A stretch of DNA of 59,195 nt from Chitinophagaceae bacterium (GTDB lineage Bacteria > Bacteroidota > Bacteroidia > Chitinophagales > Chitinophagaceae). The notes under the pieces were generated by a model that saw nothing but the letters and a program-made list of their open reading frames with translations, did not search any database and was not told the origin of the DNA. The stretch's first letter is position 1; the number at the start of each line of letters is the position of its first letter. Both the position numbers and the translations under genes were made by a program. This document shows, piece after piece, positions 35,054 through 44,716 of this stretch. The stretch spans positions 1 through 59,195 of the forward strand of contig JACMKU010000119.1 of the NCBI GenBank assembly GCA_014379965.1, written 5' to 3'.

Positions 35054-36438
35054 CAGTGTTCTTGTTTTATTACAGGGTTATTGCGTTTTGAACTTTCGTC
35101 GATTTCTTCCTTCGTGCCATACTCCGCTGGTCCATGTTGAATTTTTTTATTTAAAAGATAAATAAACAACACGAACAACAAACTATAAACAACCATGAAA
35201 AGTATAAGTGAAAACATTACCTGGTTTGCCGTCACGGTCTTCGACAAAGCATCAGATGTTCTAAGTAAGCCGTAAACAACCCATGGCTGCCTGCCCATCT
35301 CCGCTGCAAACCAACCGGCCTGGTTGGCTATCTGTGGTAATAGGACGCTGCCTACGAAAACAATCATCAGCCATCGCTGATTAAATAATTTGCCGCGCTT
35401 CCATTGAATACAGGCATAAAGAGTCAGTGCGATCAACATCATACCAATGGCGATCATGAGGTGGTATACCTGGAACACTGCATTTACCTGTGTCGGTCGT
35501 TCATCTGGTTTAAAAGCATTCAATCCTTTTACCGGGGTGTCGAATCTTCCATGTACGAGAAAAGACAGACCACCCGGTATCCTGATGCCTGTTGTTCTCT
35601 GTGTATTATTGTTTACGAATCCTACCAGGTACATATCTGCACTCGAAAGTGAATCGTAGTGGCCTTCCAGCGCCGCAAGCTTGGCAGGTTGATTCTTTGC
35701 CACACCATCTGCACTTCTATGTCCGGCGACCAGCTGTAGCAAGGAAAAGATAGTGGCCGTCAACAATGCAATCTTGAAGGAAGGTATCGCCACTTCGAGG
35801 TGTCTCTTCTTAAGGATATACCACGCGTTCACGCTCAAAACCAGGAAAGCCCCAGCGAGGAATGCCCCAATCCATACATGCACTAGCCTGTCAACGCTGG
35901 ATGGATTAAATACCATTGCCCAGAAATCCGTGATCTCTGCTCGCGCGTTCATTCCCTCTCCCACAATTTGATAGCCGGCGGGTGTCTGTTGCCATGAATT
36001 TGCCACTACTATCCAGATTGCCGAAAACATTGACCCAAGAAATACCATCAGTGCAGAAAAAAAATGTACTCTTGAACTCACGCGGTTCCATCCAAATATG
36101 AGTATCCCAAGAAACCCCGCCTCAAGCGCAAATGCGAATATTCCCTCCGCGGCGAGTGCGCTTCCGAATATATCGCCGACATATTTAGAATACGTCGCCC
36201 AGTTGGTTCCGAATTCAAATTCCATTATGATACCCGTAGCGACACCGATCCCGAATATGAGCGCGAATATCTTGATCCAGAAACGAGTGATCTGTTCATA
36301 TATCTTTTTGCCCGTTGCCAGGTACATTCCTTCGAAAATGACGAGGAGCAGTCCGAGCCCAATGCTTAATGGTGGATAGATATAGTGAAATGCAATGGTG
36401 AAGGCGAACTGAATGCGCGATAAGACTTCTACATCCAT
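35053..36438 (-). CDS. cydA: Cytochrome bd oxidase subunit I
   Basis: This 461-residue protein shows the CydA features: heme b595 ligand H18 in FAFTIAFHYIYPPLSIG, the GTNWATYSKYVGDIFGSALAAEGIFAFALEAGF region, and PWVVYGLLRTSDALSK near the C-terminal third. It oxidises quinol and reduces oxygen to water without pumping protons. The length fits the short Q-loop class. It is the first gene of the cydAB pair. Confidence 0.96.
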   Translation of the reverse strand: MDVEVLSRIQFAFTIAFHYIYPPLSIGLGLLLVIFEGMYLATGKKIYEQITRFWIKIFALIFGIGVATGIIMEFEFGTNWATYSKYVGDIFGSALAAEGIFAFALEAGFLGILIFGWNRVSSRVHFFSALMVFLGSMFSAIWIVVANSWQQTPAGYQIVGEGMNARAEITDFWAMVFNPSSVDRLVHVWIGAFLAGAFLVLSVNAWYILKKRHLEVAIPSFKIALLTATIFSLLQLVAGHRSADGVAKNQPAKLAALEGHYDSLSSADMYLVGFVNNNTQRTTGIRIPGGLSFLVHGRFDTPVKGLNAFKPDERPTQVNAVFQVYHLMIAIGMMLIALTLYACIQWKRGKLFNQRWLMIVFVGSVLLPQIANQAGWFAAEMGRQPWVVYGLLRTSDALSKTVTANQVMFSLILFMVVYSLLFVLFIYLLNKKIQHGPAEYGTKEEIDESSKRNNPVIKQEH

Positions 36439-36470
36439 AATGGAGGTTTTAGGCGATCCGTATATATAAA

Positions 36471-36495
36471 AAAAGCCGTCACTTGGACGGCTTTT
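36471..36495 (-). terminator. Intrinsic terminator after the DUF2480 gene
   Basis: On the minus strand AAAAGCCGTC, a five-base loop and GACGGCTTTTTTT form a ten-pair stem with a T-run. It lies five bases after the DUF2480 stop and upstream of cydA. Confidence 0.85.
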
Positions 36496-36500
36496 GCAAA

Positions 36501-37007
36501 TTACTTCTTTTTATATACAGGTACGGTACTGCATGGCTCGCCATACATAATACTCTTCGCAACCGGCCGCAACAACTTCGTTAGTTCCATGTAAACAAAA
36601 TCACCGATTGGAGTTTCTCCGCATCCTTTCACCACAATTCTCTTATCTGTGAACTCGGCGATATTGATTGCCGACAGATTCTTGAGGAAGAGCGCCCGAT
36701 GTAAATCTCTCTCATCGCCCATGACGATTTCTTTTGCTACTGGTTGAAGTACCGAAGCTACAAGCATGTAAGCCCATACCGGGATGATCGCATCTGCCGT
36801 GCAGGTGAGGGCGACGTGTTTGTTTCTATAACTCTCTAAGTCAAGATTCTTCAGCGCCTCCCGGAAGTCCTTTTCTTTTAGAATAAGTCCCATGAACAGG
36901 TAATCCTTGAGATCGAAGACGGCCACTTCTTCCCTGGGATAGAACTTCTCAGGATCGATAGTGATCAACCCGCTTTCTGCCACTTTATTTATCAAAGGAT
37001 CATTCAT
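36501..37007 (-). CDS. DUF2480 family protein
   Basis: This 168-residue protein fits DUF2480, a Bacteroidota-restricted family: NKVAESGLITIDPEKFYP near the start, FDLKDYLFMGLILKEKDFREAL, a Cys in ALTCTADAIIPVWAYMLV, and VVKGCGETPIGDFVYMELTKLLRPVAKSIMYGEPCSTVPVYKK at the end. It has no signal peptide. Three conserved-looking Cys suggest metal or redox involvement, but function is unknown. The gene is monocistronic, with its own terminator. Confidence 0.8.
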   Translation of the reverse strand: MNDPLINKVAESGLITIDPEKFYPREEVAVFDLKDYLFMGLILKEKDFREALKNLDLESYRNKHVALTCTADAIIPVWAYMLVASVLQPVAKEIVMGDERDLHRALFLKNLSAINIAEFTDKRIVVKGCGETPIGDFVYMELTKLLRPVAKSIMYGEPCSTVPVYKKK

Positions 37008-37071
37008 AATCTCAATTTCGGAACCCGCCGTAAAAATAACAATTCGCGAAGGCTCTTGTTTACAATTCTAC

Positions 37072-37105
37072 CAAAAAGAAACGGCCACCCTTTCAGGCAG
37101 CCGTT
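37072..37105 (-). terminator. Intrinsic terminator after ppiD-like gene
   Basis: On the minus strand AACGGCTGCC and GGTGGCCGTT form an imperfect stem followed by TCTTTTTGG. It lies 25 bases downstream of the stop. Confidence 0.7.
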
Positions 37106-37129
37106 CAAAGCGATTAGTATGGGTCTTTA

Positions 37130-39295
37130 TTAGAAAAAGTCATTTCTCTGATCCTTTACGTTCGCATTATCGCGTAATGCCTGCAAGGCCTTGTACATTC
37201 CTGCCTGCCTGCCTTGCTGGTACCTAAGTTTCCTCTGCTCAGGTACATTTGCCTCGGCCAACGGTGTTGCGATTACGTTATCTACTCTAATTACATACAC
37301 TCCATAAGTGCCGTCAATCACTTCAGTCACTACTTTGCCACGATTAGCCGGATTGAAAGTGGCGCCAACAACTTTTGGTTCACCGGATAAGTATCCTGCT
37401 GACGGTGAGGTTTGCCCCCCAACCATACGAACACTATCCGCAACTTCTACCTGCCTTCCGCCAAGAGCAGTAGCTGCAGCCTCAAGCGTGGTCACATTCC
37501 CAATCTTCTTACGTAATACGTCGGCTATCTTCTTATTTCTAAGGAGTGGCTCAACTCCGCTCCTTGCCTTTGCAATTGGCAGGAGACCGGGCTTCACAAC
37601 GTCTGTCACAATTGCCACTACATAGTTATCATCAACCTTGATCGGCTCGATCACATCGCCCTTGTCGGCCTTAAATACAGCTTTTACCAGGTCGCGGGAG
37701 AATCCCACACCCTGCACATCGGAAGCCATATTAGTAATGTCAGTCGCGAAATTCTTACTGATGCCTTTACTTCTTAGTTTTTCAACATTAGCATCGAACG
37801 ATTTCTGATCGCGGCTATCCCCGGCAAACAATGATGCTTCACTATTGGCTGTATTTTCCGTTTCCGGACTTACTTCAATTGGTTGTGTGAGATAGGCGGC
37901 CTTGTATCCTGGTGAGCTCCCCTTCTGGGAGAGGATCTCGATATAGTGATAACCAAATTCTGTTTTTACTACCCCCTTGGATCCGGTGGGATTAGTGAAA
38001 ATGAAGTCGTTGAACTCAGAAACAAACTGGCCACTTGGTACATCATATACACCACCCTTTGTTTTACTGCCGCCATCTTCTGAGATCGCAACTACCAATG
38101 AGTCGAAGTTTGCACCATTGCGAACGAGTCGCTGAACGCTGTCGATCAATCTCCTCGCCGTGGCCGAATCACGCTGTTCGAGAATCTCCCCGCTTTGCGG
38201 ATCACGTCTTTCCAATGAGATCAATATATGTCGCGCTTTCACCGTGTCAGGTATCGTTCTGGCTCCAAGTAGTTTGCCCAGAGCATAATTGTTCGCGTCG
38301 ATATAGGGTCCATACACTCCGCCAATAGGTAGTCTGAAAATGGAATCCTTAACTGGAATCTGAATTTGTGAGCCGGTGATATACCCATCATACATTTGAG
38401 CTCCCTGCTTTTCAAGAAACTTCTTTACCTCTTTGGTTGTATCAAACTCCGCCCGCAATCCCATAATTCTATTCAATGCAACGGCTGTATCTGCAGCACT
38501 CGGTGCCACCTTGAACAACACATAGGCGATACTGCGCGTCTCGTCTTTTTGCTTGTATTCGTCTTTGTGCTTGTTGATGTAGTCTTCTATCTCTTTATCA
38601 GTGACCCTAATACTGCTATCAGTATTGGTAGCGTATGCCTCTCTCACCAAAGAAATAGTTGCCATCTGGCTCTTGTCCGCATTCTCTTTCTCAACGAGCC
38701 ATTTTGGGACATTATAGCTGTTAGTGAGAAGAGCGCTGTATTTCTCTGACAAACGATTATTCTCCAGATAAGTAATAAACTGAATGAGCCTTTCTCTTGA
38801 TTCCAGTTGTTCCGCCGTTCCTTTCTTCATCTTGAGCACCTCATCGATCTTCGACTTAGCGAGCTGACCATTATAGGTTCCCGTTGCAGAATCTGTAAAT
38901 TGTCTCTTGAGATCTTCCGGAGGATTCATGCCATATAGTATGTCGCCCATTTCCTTCTTCCCTACCTCAATACCAAGCTCATCATACTCCTCGTTCTGAA
39001 GAATGGAATTTATCTCCTGGTTCCAGGCACCTTCAATAGCTTGCTGGCGCAACATTGGACCGGTACCATAGCGCTGCGATTCCATGTATTTCTCCTGTTG
39101 ATCGACCTTCAGAAGGAAATCATTATAGCTGATAGACTTTCCATTCACCTTGCCAACTGTCGTCGTGTTTCCGCCACCGAAAAGGTTTCCACCATTTTCA
39201 AAGGCGAGCATAACCACAAAAATGATTAATGCGAGCGCAATGATGATCGCCATTAGCTTCGCATACTTTTCCTGTATATTCTGGATAACTGACAT
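37130..39295 (-). CDS. PpiD-type periplasmic peptidyl-prolyl isomerase/chaperone
   Basis: This 721-residue protein has one N-terminal membrane anchor (KLMAIIIALALIIFVVMLAF) and a SurA/PpiD N-terminal chaperone region. A parvulin domain follows around residues 345-450 (ARHILISLERRD, GGSKTKGGVYDVPSGQFVSEFNDF, VVKTEFGYHYIEIL). A second, degenerate isomerase-like region leads to the C-terminus. PpiD-like proteins assist folding of outer-membrane proteins as they leave the translocon. The gene is single and followed by a terminator; upstream lies the S46 peptidase on the same strand. Confidence 0.9.
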   Translation of the reverse strand: MSVIQNIQEKYAKLMAIIIALALIIFVVMLAFENGGNLFGGGNTTTVGKVNGKSISYNDFLLKVDQQEKYMESQRYGTGPMLRQQAIEGAWNQEINSILQNEEYDELGIEVGKKEMGDILYGMNPPEDLKRQFTDSATGTYNGQLAKSKIDEVLKMKKGTAEQLESRERLIQFITYLENNRLSEKYSALLTNSYNVPKWLVEKENADKSQMATISLVREAYATNTDSSIRVTDKEIEDYINKHKDEYKQKDETRSIAYVLFKVAPSAADTAVALNRIMGLRAEFDTTKEVKKFLEKQGAQMYDGYITGSQIQIPVKDSIFRLPIGGVYGPYIDANNYALGKLLGARTIPDTVKARHILISLERRDPQSGEILEQRDSATARRLIDSVQRLVRNGANFDSLVVAISEDGGSKTKGGVYDVPSGQFVSEFNDFIFTNPTGSKGVVKTEFGYHYIEILSQKGSSPGYKAAYLTQPIEVSPETENTANSEASLFAGDSRDQKSFDANVEKLRSKGISKNFATDITNMASDVQGVGFSRDLVKAVFKADKGDVIEPIKVDDNYVVAIVTDVVKPGLLPIAKARSGVEPLLRNKKIADVLRKKIGNVTTLEAAATALGGRQVEVADSVRMVGGQTSPSAGYLSGEPKVVGATFNPANRGKVVTEVIDGTYGVYVIRVDNVIATPLAEANVPEQRKLRYQQGRQAGMYKALQALRDNANVKDQRNDFF

Positions 39296-39352
39296 ATTGA
39301 TATCAAGGGTTTAAAAAACGGATGGCAAAAATAGGGTATTTGGGGAAAAATA

Positions 39353-39415
39353 GGGGGTAATTAGCCAATTACTTGACAGGCAGCGGCTCTGCGAGCCGCA
39401 TGGAGGCTAACCCCC
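39353..39415 (-). other. Nested inverted repeat downstream of the S46 gene
   Basis: An inner perfect hairpin (GCGGCTC, loop TGC, GAGCCGC at 39383-39399) sits inside an outer stem (GGGGGTTAGCC with GGCTAATTACCCCC on the minus strand). The minus strand continues into TATTTTTCCCC. It may be a terminator for the S46 gene or a structured leader element ahead of the ppiD-like gene. No coding potential was seen in 39296-39434. Confidence 0.5.
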
Positions 39416-39434
39416 TTATTCTCAGCTTGGTCGC

Positions 39435-41603
39435 TTACCTGACTTTGGGGTGAACGAGCTTCATTTCCTTCACCAGGTGACCGGCTCCTGCGTATTTGTC
39501 GACAATGAACAAAACGTATCGGACGTCTACCATTATGTTTCGACAAATGGACGGGTCATAATGAATATCGCTCATCACGCCCTCCCAGGCCCGGTCGAAG
39601 TTTAGACCCACCAGGTTTCCATAGGCATCGAGAGCTGGACTTCCTGAATTTCCGCCGGTTGTATGATTCGTCCCAATGAAGCAAACCGGCATCTTTCCAT
39701 TCTTTCCGTATTGTCCAAATTCCTTGTTCCTGTACAGCTGTTGCAACCTTTTAGGCACATCGAATTCATAGTCGCCTGGAACATATTTCTCCATCACCCC
39801 GTCCAGGTAAGTGTAAGGGTCATACTTCACACCATCACGGGCGGCCATCCCTCTAACTGAACCGTAGGTGACCCGGAGTGTACTATTGCCGTCGGGATAG
39901 AATTTTTTTTCTTTCATTACCTCCAATTGCGCCCGCATATACGTTCGTTGCAACTGATTAAGCTTTGACTGTACTTCGTTTAGACGCGCAGTTGTATTCT
40001 TATTATATGAATCGACAATGTCCGCTATCAATAAACTGACTTTATCGTTCTGAATCCTTTCGAGCATGTCCGTAGGATCTTTCTCGAGCGCGGCGAGCAC
40101 TTTCGGTCCAGCTGTCATCTCCGATCCGCCATAAATCTCCGTTGCTAGTTTCTTATAATCATTTCCCGCAGCCCTTACTCTTTCAAGGAGGACCGGAGAT
40201 AATATCTTTCCATCCTGATCACTGACATACATCTCTATTAATACTTCGAACAACCTACGATCCAAAGCAGGATTGTATTCCGCATATAGATCGGTCAGCG
40301 TGTCCTTTATATTTATCAATGCCTGGGAGTAATCATTCTTGCCTCCATTTATTCTCGCATTCCGTAGTGCACTTAGTCTCCTGTGAATAGCGAAGAGTTC
40401 CACACGGTTGGTAATCTCCGTAAAATAATCACGAGCCAGTCCCAGAGGTCCAATCTCCGAGTACACAGCCTCGAGGTCTGGAAGAAGCTGGCCATATTGA
40501 GACTTCCAGACAGGGTTCGCATTCACTCGTTTCTGAAATTCTGCTTCATACGCTCTTCGCTGGTTCACTGCATTCGTTCGGTTAAGACCGAGTATCTCAC
40601 CTTGCCACTTCTTCCATGCATTGGAAACATTCGCGTACTTGGCTGCATATTTAATCTTTATCTGCTCATCTTTTCTCATGAAACTATCTATCACGAAAAG
40701 AGCCTTAGTCCGAATGGCAACCTTCGCGGGATCTACCACGTTCAACGTCTGTTGAATAAACGCACTATGCGTATATTCCATCGTCTTTCCCGGAAAACCG
40801 AACACTAAAGTAAAGTCACCCTCCGCCACACCATCGATCGAAATGGGTAAGGACTTCTTGGGCACATACGGCACGTTATCGGCAGAATACGGCGCGGGCT
40901 TGTTGTCTTTACCTGCATATATTCGGAAGATCGAGAAATCGCCGGTATGCCGTGGCCACATCCAATTGTCAGTGTCCTTTCCGAAGTTTCCAATAGAAGA
41001 TGGAGGTGCACCTACCAGTCTTACGTCGCGATAGGTCTCAGTTACAAACAGGTAATATTGATTGGCTTCGAAGAATCCTTTAATCATCACGTCCTGGCTG
41101 GTTTCCTTCTTTGCGGTTTTGCCGATCTCGTTCATATTCTTATCAATGATGGATTGTCTTTCTCTCTCTGTCATCTCTGCCGTCACACCCGTGAGGACCT
41201 GCTTGGTTACATCATCGATCCGGACAATGAAAGTGACATATAGTTTCGGGTTCGCCAGCTCCTCTGAGAGATTATTCGCCCAAAACCCATCCCTTATATA
41301 ATTCTTGTCAAGCGTAGAATGATTTTGAATAACATCAAATCCACAGTGGTGGTTAGTCAGGACAAGACCCTTTGTTGAGATAATGCTCCCGGTACAATTG
41401 CCATTAAAGCTAACAATGGCGTCCTTCAGGCTCCCGCTGTTTACATTATATATATCACGGGCGCTAATCTTCATACCCAGGCTCTTCATCTCCTTCTCGT
41501 TTAGCCTTTCCAATAACTGGGGGAGCCACATTCCTTCATTTGCGATCGCCTGGAAGGAGAAAACGAGGGTAATGATTAACACAAAGGACCGTAGTATTCG
41601 CAT
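39435..41603 (-). CDS. S46 family dipeptidyl-peptidase (DPP11-like)
   Basis: This 722-residue protein has a signal peptide (VLIITLVFSFQAIANE) and the S46 catalytic elements: His in LTNHHCGFD, and the nucleophile Ser in TTGGNSGSPALDAYGNLVG. The helical domain lies between them. S46 enzymes remove dipeptides from N-termini of peptides in the periplasm and feed amino-acid catabolism. The residue after NFD is Arg (GLNFDRAWEG); I recall Arg at this S1 site in DPP11 (Asp/Glu specificity) and Gly in DPP7, so DPP11-like is favoured. The gene abuts the candidate origin. Confidence 0.9.
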   Translation of the reverse strand: MRILRSFVLIITLVFSFQAIANEGMWLPQLLERLNEKEMKSLGMKISARDIYNVNSGSLKDAIVSFNGNCTGSIISTKGLVLTNHHCGFDVIQNHSTLDKNYIRDGFWANNLSEELANPKLYVTFIVRIDDVTKQVLTGVTAEMTERERQSIIDKNMNEIGKTAKKETSQDVMIKGFFEANQYYLFVTETYRDVRLVGAPPSSIGNFGKDTDNWMWPRHTGDFSIFRIYAGKDNKPAPYSADNVPYVPKKSLPISIDGVAEGDFTLVFGFPGKTMEYTHSAFIQQTLNVVDPAKVAIRTKALFVIDSFMRKDEQIKIKYAAKYANVSNAWKKWQGEILGLNRTNAVNQRRAYEAEFQKRVNANPVWKSQYGQLLPDLEAVYSEIGPLGLARDYFTEITNRVELFAIHRRLSALRNARINGGKNDYSQALINIKDTLTDLYAEYNPALDRRLFEVLIEMYVSDQDGKILSPVLLERVRAAGNDYKKLATEIYGGSEMTAGPKVLAALEKDPTDMLERIQNDKVSLLIADIVDSYNKNTTARLNEVQSKLNQLQRTYMRAQLEVMKEKKFYPDGNSTLRVTYGSVRGMAARDGVKYDPYTYLDGVMEKYVPGDYEFDVPKRLQQLYRNKEFGQYGKNGKMPVCFIGTNHTTGGNSGSPALDAYGNLVGLNFDRAWEGVMSDIHYDPSICRNIMVDVRYVLFIVDKYAGAGHLVKEMKLVHPKVR

Positions 41604-41699
41604 AGGTAAAATTTGAGGTACTAAAATTAATGATTTAAAACAAGCGTTAGTTGATTTAAAATGGAATAATATGTCTTCAAATACTAATGGGTAGTTAAA

Positions 41700-42120
41700 C
41701 TATTTCTGCACCAGAGGCTGTGAAGAAGGTGATATTGCTGTGTATAACCCTGTGTGAAACGTGTATATGAAACTGGATTGTTTGATCTCATCTTGCTGTC
41801 GGGAGTGAACAACCTTCGGGTTCGGGTCGATTTGCCGAGTTGTTCTATACCAATCCACATCAGAGCCTATCAAAAACTTGTTCGTTCGATCCGTTGTACG
41901 GTTACGCACAATGATGTTGACTATATGATGAAACCCGCCACCAGATTCAAACAAGTATGTGGATTTCGATGTTTTAAATGTGGATTACTGTTAATTGATA
42001 ACTTTGGTGTAGGGATTGAAACTAAGTTTTCCACGAATCCACAGTTGTAATAATAATAAACTCTTTTTTATAAAATTGTATTAATACTATTATTATAAAA
42101 GAAAAGAAGAAAAGAAAATG
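41700..42120. other. Candidate chromosomal replication origin (oriC-like)
   Basis: The spacer 41604-42176 contains no credible gene but a cluster of DnaA-box-like nonamers. These are TGTGTATAA (41739-41747), TGTGGATTT (41958-41966), TGTGGATTA (41979-41987), and on the minus strand TGTGGATTG (41851-41859), CGTGGAAAA (42027-42035) and TGTGGATTC (42035-42043). Directly after the last box come four TAA trinucleotides (from 42048), like the DnaA-trio of bacterial origins, and then about 65 bases of almost pure A/T. Flanking genes diverge. This is a pattern-based inference; I could not compute GC skew. Confidence 0.55.
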
Positions 42121-42176
42121 AATTTTGAAAAATTGGTTTGCTTGGTCGAATATTGCTCTCGTTAAAAAAAGCTGAT

Positions 42177-43187
42177 ATGGTTTCCGACGAACTCTTCCTC
42201 GCCAAAAAAGATTTAACCCAGAAGGGTTTCCTCGACATAGATCTGGATCCGACGCTGGACCTATTCCAGGAAATCGAAAGGTTGAAGAAGGAAAAAAATG
42301 CAGTAGTCCTAGCCCACTACTACCAGGAACCGGATATCCAGGATGTGGCGGACTACATCGGGGACAGTCTGGGTCTTGCGCAACAGGCGGAGAAGACTAC
42401 AGCCGATATGATCGTTTTTGCCGGGGTACACTTCATGGCTGAAACGGCGAAAATTCTCAATCCATCGAAAAAGGTCGTGATACCTGATCTCAAAGCGGGT
42501 TGTTCCCTCAGCGATAGTTGTCCACCACCGCTTTTCAAGAAATTCAAAGAGCAACACCCTGATCACGTGGTCGTGAGCTACATCAACTGCAGTGCGGGAA
42601 TCAAAGCGTTGAGTGATGTGATCGTCACGAGTAGTAATGCGAAGATCATCGTTGAGAGTTTTCCAAAGGAACAACCGATCATCTTCGCACCGGACAAGAA
42701 CCTTGGCGCGTACATCAACAAAGTAACTGGGCGCAACATGCTACTCTGGAACGGAGCCTGCATGGTGCACGAAATTTTCAGCCTGGAGAAGATCACGAAG
42801 TTAAAAATCAGGCATCCCAATGCAAAACTTATCGCACATCCGGAATGTGAGGATCCCATCCTTCGGATTGCAGACTTTATCGGTTCTACTACGGGTCTTC
42901 TGAAATACTCGCAAACAGATTCTTCGAGTGAATATATCGTCGCCACAGAGACCGGCATTCTTCACCAGATGATGAAGGCTAACCCCTATAAGACTTTCAT
43001 TCCAGCGCCTCCAAACAACAGTTGTGCCTGTAACGATTGTCCGCATATGAAACGCAACACGCTGGAGAAAATATACCTGTGCATGGAATATGAATTACCG
43101 GATATCATCATGGACGAGGAGCTTCGCGTTGCGGCGAAGAAACCGATCGACAGGATGCTGGACATCAGTAAAAAAGCTGGTTTGTAA
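42177..43187 (+). CDS. nadA: Quinolinate synthase A
   Basis: The frame extends to a TTG at 42138, but ATG at 42177 ([18 protein letters not shown]) is preferred; product 336 residues. NadA motifs are present: [79 protein letters not shown] and the C-terminal [12 protein letters not shown]. Three Cys among these ligate a 4Fe-4S cluster. The enzyme condenses iminoaspartate with dihydroxyacetone phosphate to give quinolinate for NAD. nadB and nadC are not in the window. Confidence 0.96.
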   Translation: MVSDELFLAKKDLTQKGFLDIDLDPTLDLFQEIERLKKEKNAVVLAHYYQEPDIQDVADYIGDSLGLAQQAEKTTADMIVFAGVHFMAETAKILNPSKKVVIPDLKAGCSLSDSCPPPLFKKFKEQHPDHVVVSYINCSAGIKALSDVIVTSSNAKIIVESFPKEQPIIFAPDKNLGAYINKVTGRNMLLWNGACMVHEIFSLEKITKLKIRHPNAKLIAHPECEDPILRIADFIGSTTGLLKYSQTDSSSEYIVATETGILHQMMKANPYKTFIPAPPNNSCACNDCPHMKRNTLEKIYLCMEYELPDIIMDEELRVAAKKPIDRMLDISKKAGL

Positions 43188-43215
43188 TTCTTGACATTTC
43201 TAAGCAACAAACCTT

Positions 43216-44715
43216 TCAATTGATACTATAGATATGCCAGTTCTCATTCTGGTTATGCTTTGGGTTTAACCAATGTGCGAGGTTGTCGACGAAGCTCGTG
43301 GTAATGATTATCTCCTCTTTCAAATTGGGAAATAAGCTTTTCAGACGTGCCAGTCGCAAATCGAAATCATGGCTTCCTGCCATGATCACATAATTAGGGA
43401 CAGGCTTACCTGATGTTCTTATTTCATTCTCCAATGTATCGATATTGCCCTCGGGTGGCATTACGAAATTCTCGAGGTGCTTGCCTAGGTAGAATGTGGG
43501 TGGCCTCTGCAGGGATACTTCTCCTTCCATCACTATATTGGTCACGTCGGCCTTCTTCCTTAAGTAAATCATCGCCTCTATCCTTGATCTCTTGGAGTAG
43601 GTGAAGGTGAGGATGAGTAATCCAACTGTATTCAATACAAGAAACCAGGCGATGACGATCCGGGTCGTCCTCCGCAACCACCTCTTGTGCTGATTGCGGG
43701 CATAGTGTTCATAGAAGCCGATGATTCCAAGAAGAAGAAAGAATGGAATAAAGGGCAGGATAAATCGCTCCTGTTTATTGCTGTACGCCGAATGAAAGAT
43801 GAAAAACAGAAGGGATGCAATCATTAACATCCTTGTGTGGAAAGATAGCCTGGCACTGTAGCCATATCCTAACGCAAGCAAAAGAAATGGAAGCCCGAAT
43901 ACAACGCCCGCTACCGTGCCGATGTATTGGAACCAGGGACCTTGTGGCTGTATTTCGATATTTACCGGATTGGAGTTGAAGCGTACGTACTCTTTAATAT
44001 TGGCAAAAGGATCCCCATAGTAAATGAGATCGAAAAGACCCTGAGTAAGCATATAGGCGACGATGAAGGCCAAACCGAATAACAGTGCCTTTGTGCGGTA
44101 TTGTTTATTGAATAAAAGACAAATACCTATTCCAATAGGGATGAAGACGACCTGCAATCGTATGCTGAATGAGACGGCGAACCATAATGCTGCGAGGAAA
44201 ATGGACCGCGTTGTCAATTTCGGATCGCTGATGTAGTAGCTGCCCATCAGCAGAAAAGGAATGCAGAAGAACTCCCGTAGATTCCTCACCGACATGAATG
44301 GAAATATCCAGAACAGCGCCATTGCCAGCGCTGCTAGATTGGCAGTTGTTTTCGTTCCACCTAGTCGAAGGGTCAGCAGGTAGGCATAGTAGATACTTAG
44401 CAGCGACACCAAAGCAAGGAACAATCGTACTACAAACATCATTCCCTCGGGAGTGTGGATGCCTACCGCATTGCATGCCTCAAACAATACATACATTAGC
44501 CCTGGGTAGATCAGGCTGAAAACATGCACGTCGCTTCCCGTCCAGAGGAAGTTGATATTATTCTTCCAGCGAAACACGAGTTCGGGCATTTCGAAATGAT
44601 CATCGTGAAATGCATAACCTGGTGAGAAGAACACGGCAAGCAACCTGAGAAGTAATCCGGCAAGCAGGATGTGCCGGATGGTTATTCTTTCAAGCAATGT
44701 TCTCTTTTCAAGCAT
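43216..44715 (-). CDS. GT22-like (Alg9/PIG-B type) membrane mannosyltransferase
   Basis: This 499-residue protein has about ten membrane helices. The first loop is acidic (FHDDHFEMPELVFRW). A later loop carries SNKQERFILPFIPF, close to the HKEERF motif that marks GT22 enzymes. These are dolichol/polyprenyl-phosphate-mannose-dependent transferases; bacterial homologs act in lipid or glycan modification. It starts one base after the stop of the GT39 gene upstream (44717), so the two are almost certainly co-transcribed and probably act on the same glycan. Confidence 0.75.
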   Translation of the reverse strand: MLEKRTLLERITIRHILLAGLLLRLLAVFFSPGYAFHDDHFEMPELVFRWKNNINFLWTGSDVHVFSLIYPGLMYVLFEACNAVGIHTPEGMMFVVRLFLALVSLLSIYYAYLLTLRLGGTKTTANLAALAMALFWIFPFMSVRNLREFFCIPFLLMGSYYISDPKLTTRSIFLAALWFAVSFSIRLQVVFIPIGIGICLLFNKQYRTKALLFGLAFIVAYMLTQGLFDLIYYGDPFANIKEYVRFNSNPVNIEIQPQGPWFQYIGTVAGVVFGLPFLLLALGYGYSARLSFHTRMLMIASLLFFIFHSAYSNKQERFILPFIPFFLLLGIIGFYEHYARNQHKRWLRRTTRIVIAWFLVLNTVGLLILTFTYSKRSRIEAMIYLRKKADVTNIVMEGEVSLQRPPTFYLGKHLENFVMPPEGNIDTLENEIRTSGKPVPNYVIMAGSHDFDLRLARLKSLFPNLKEEIIITTSFVDNLAHWLNPKHNQNENWHIYSIN

Positions 44716-44716
44716 G

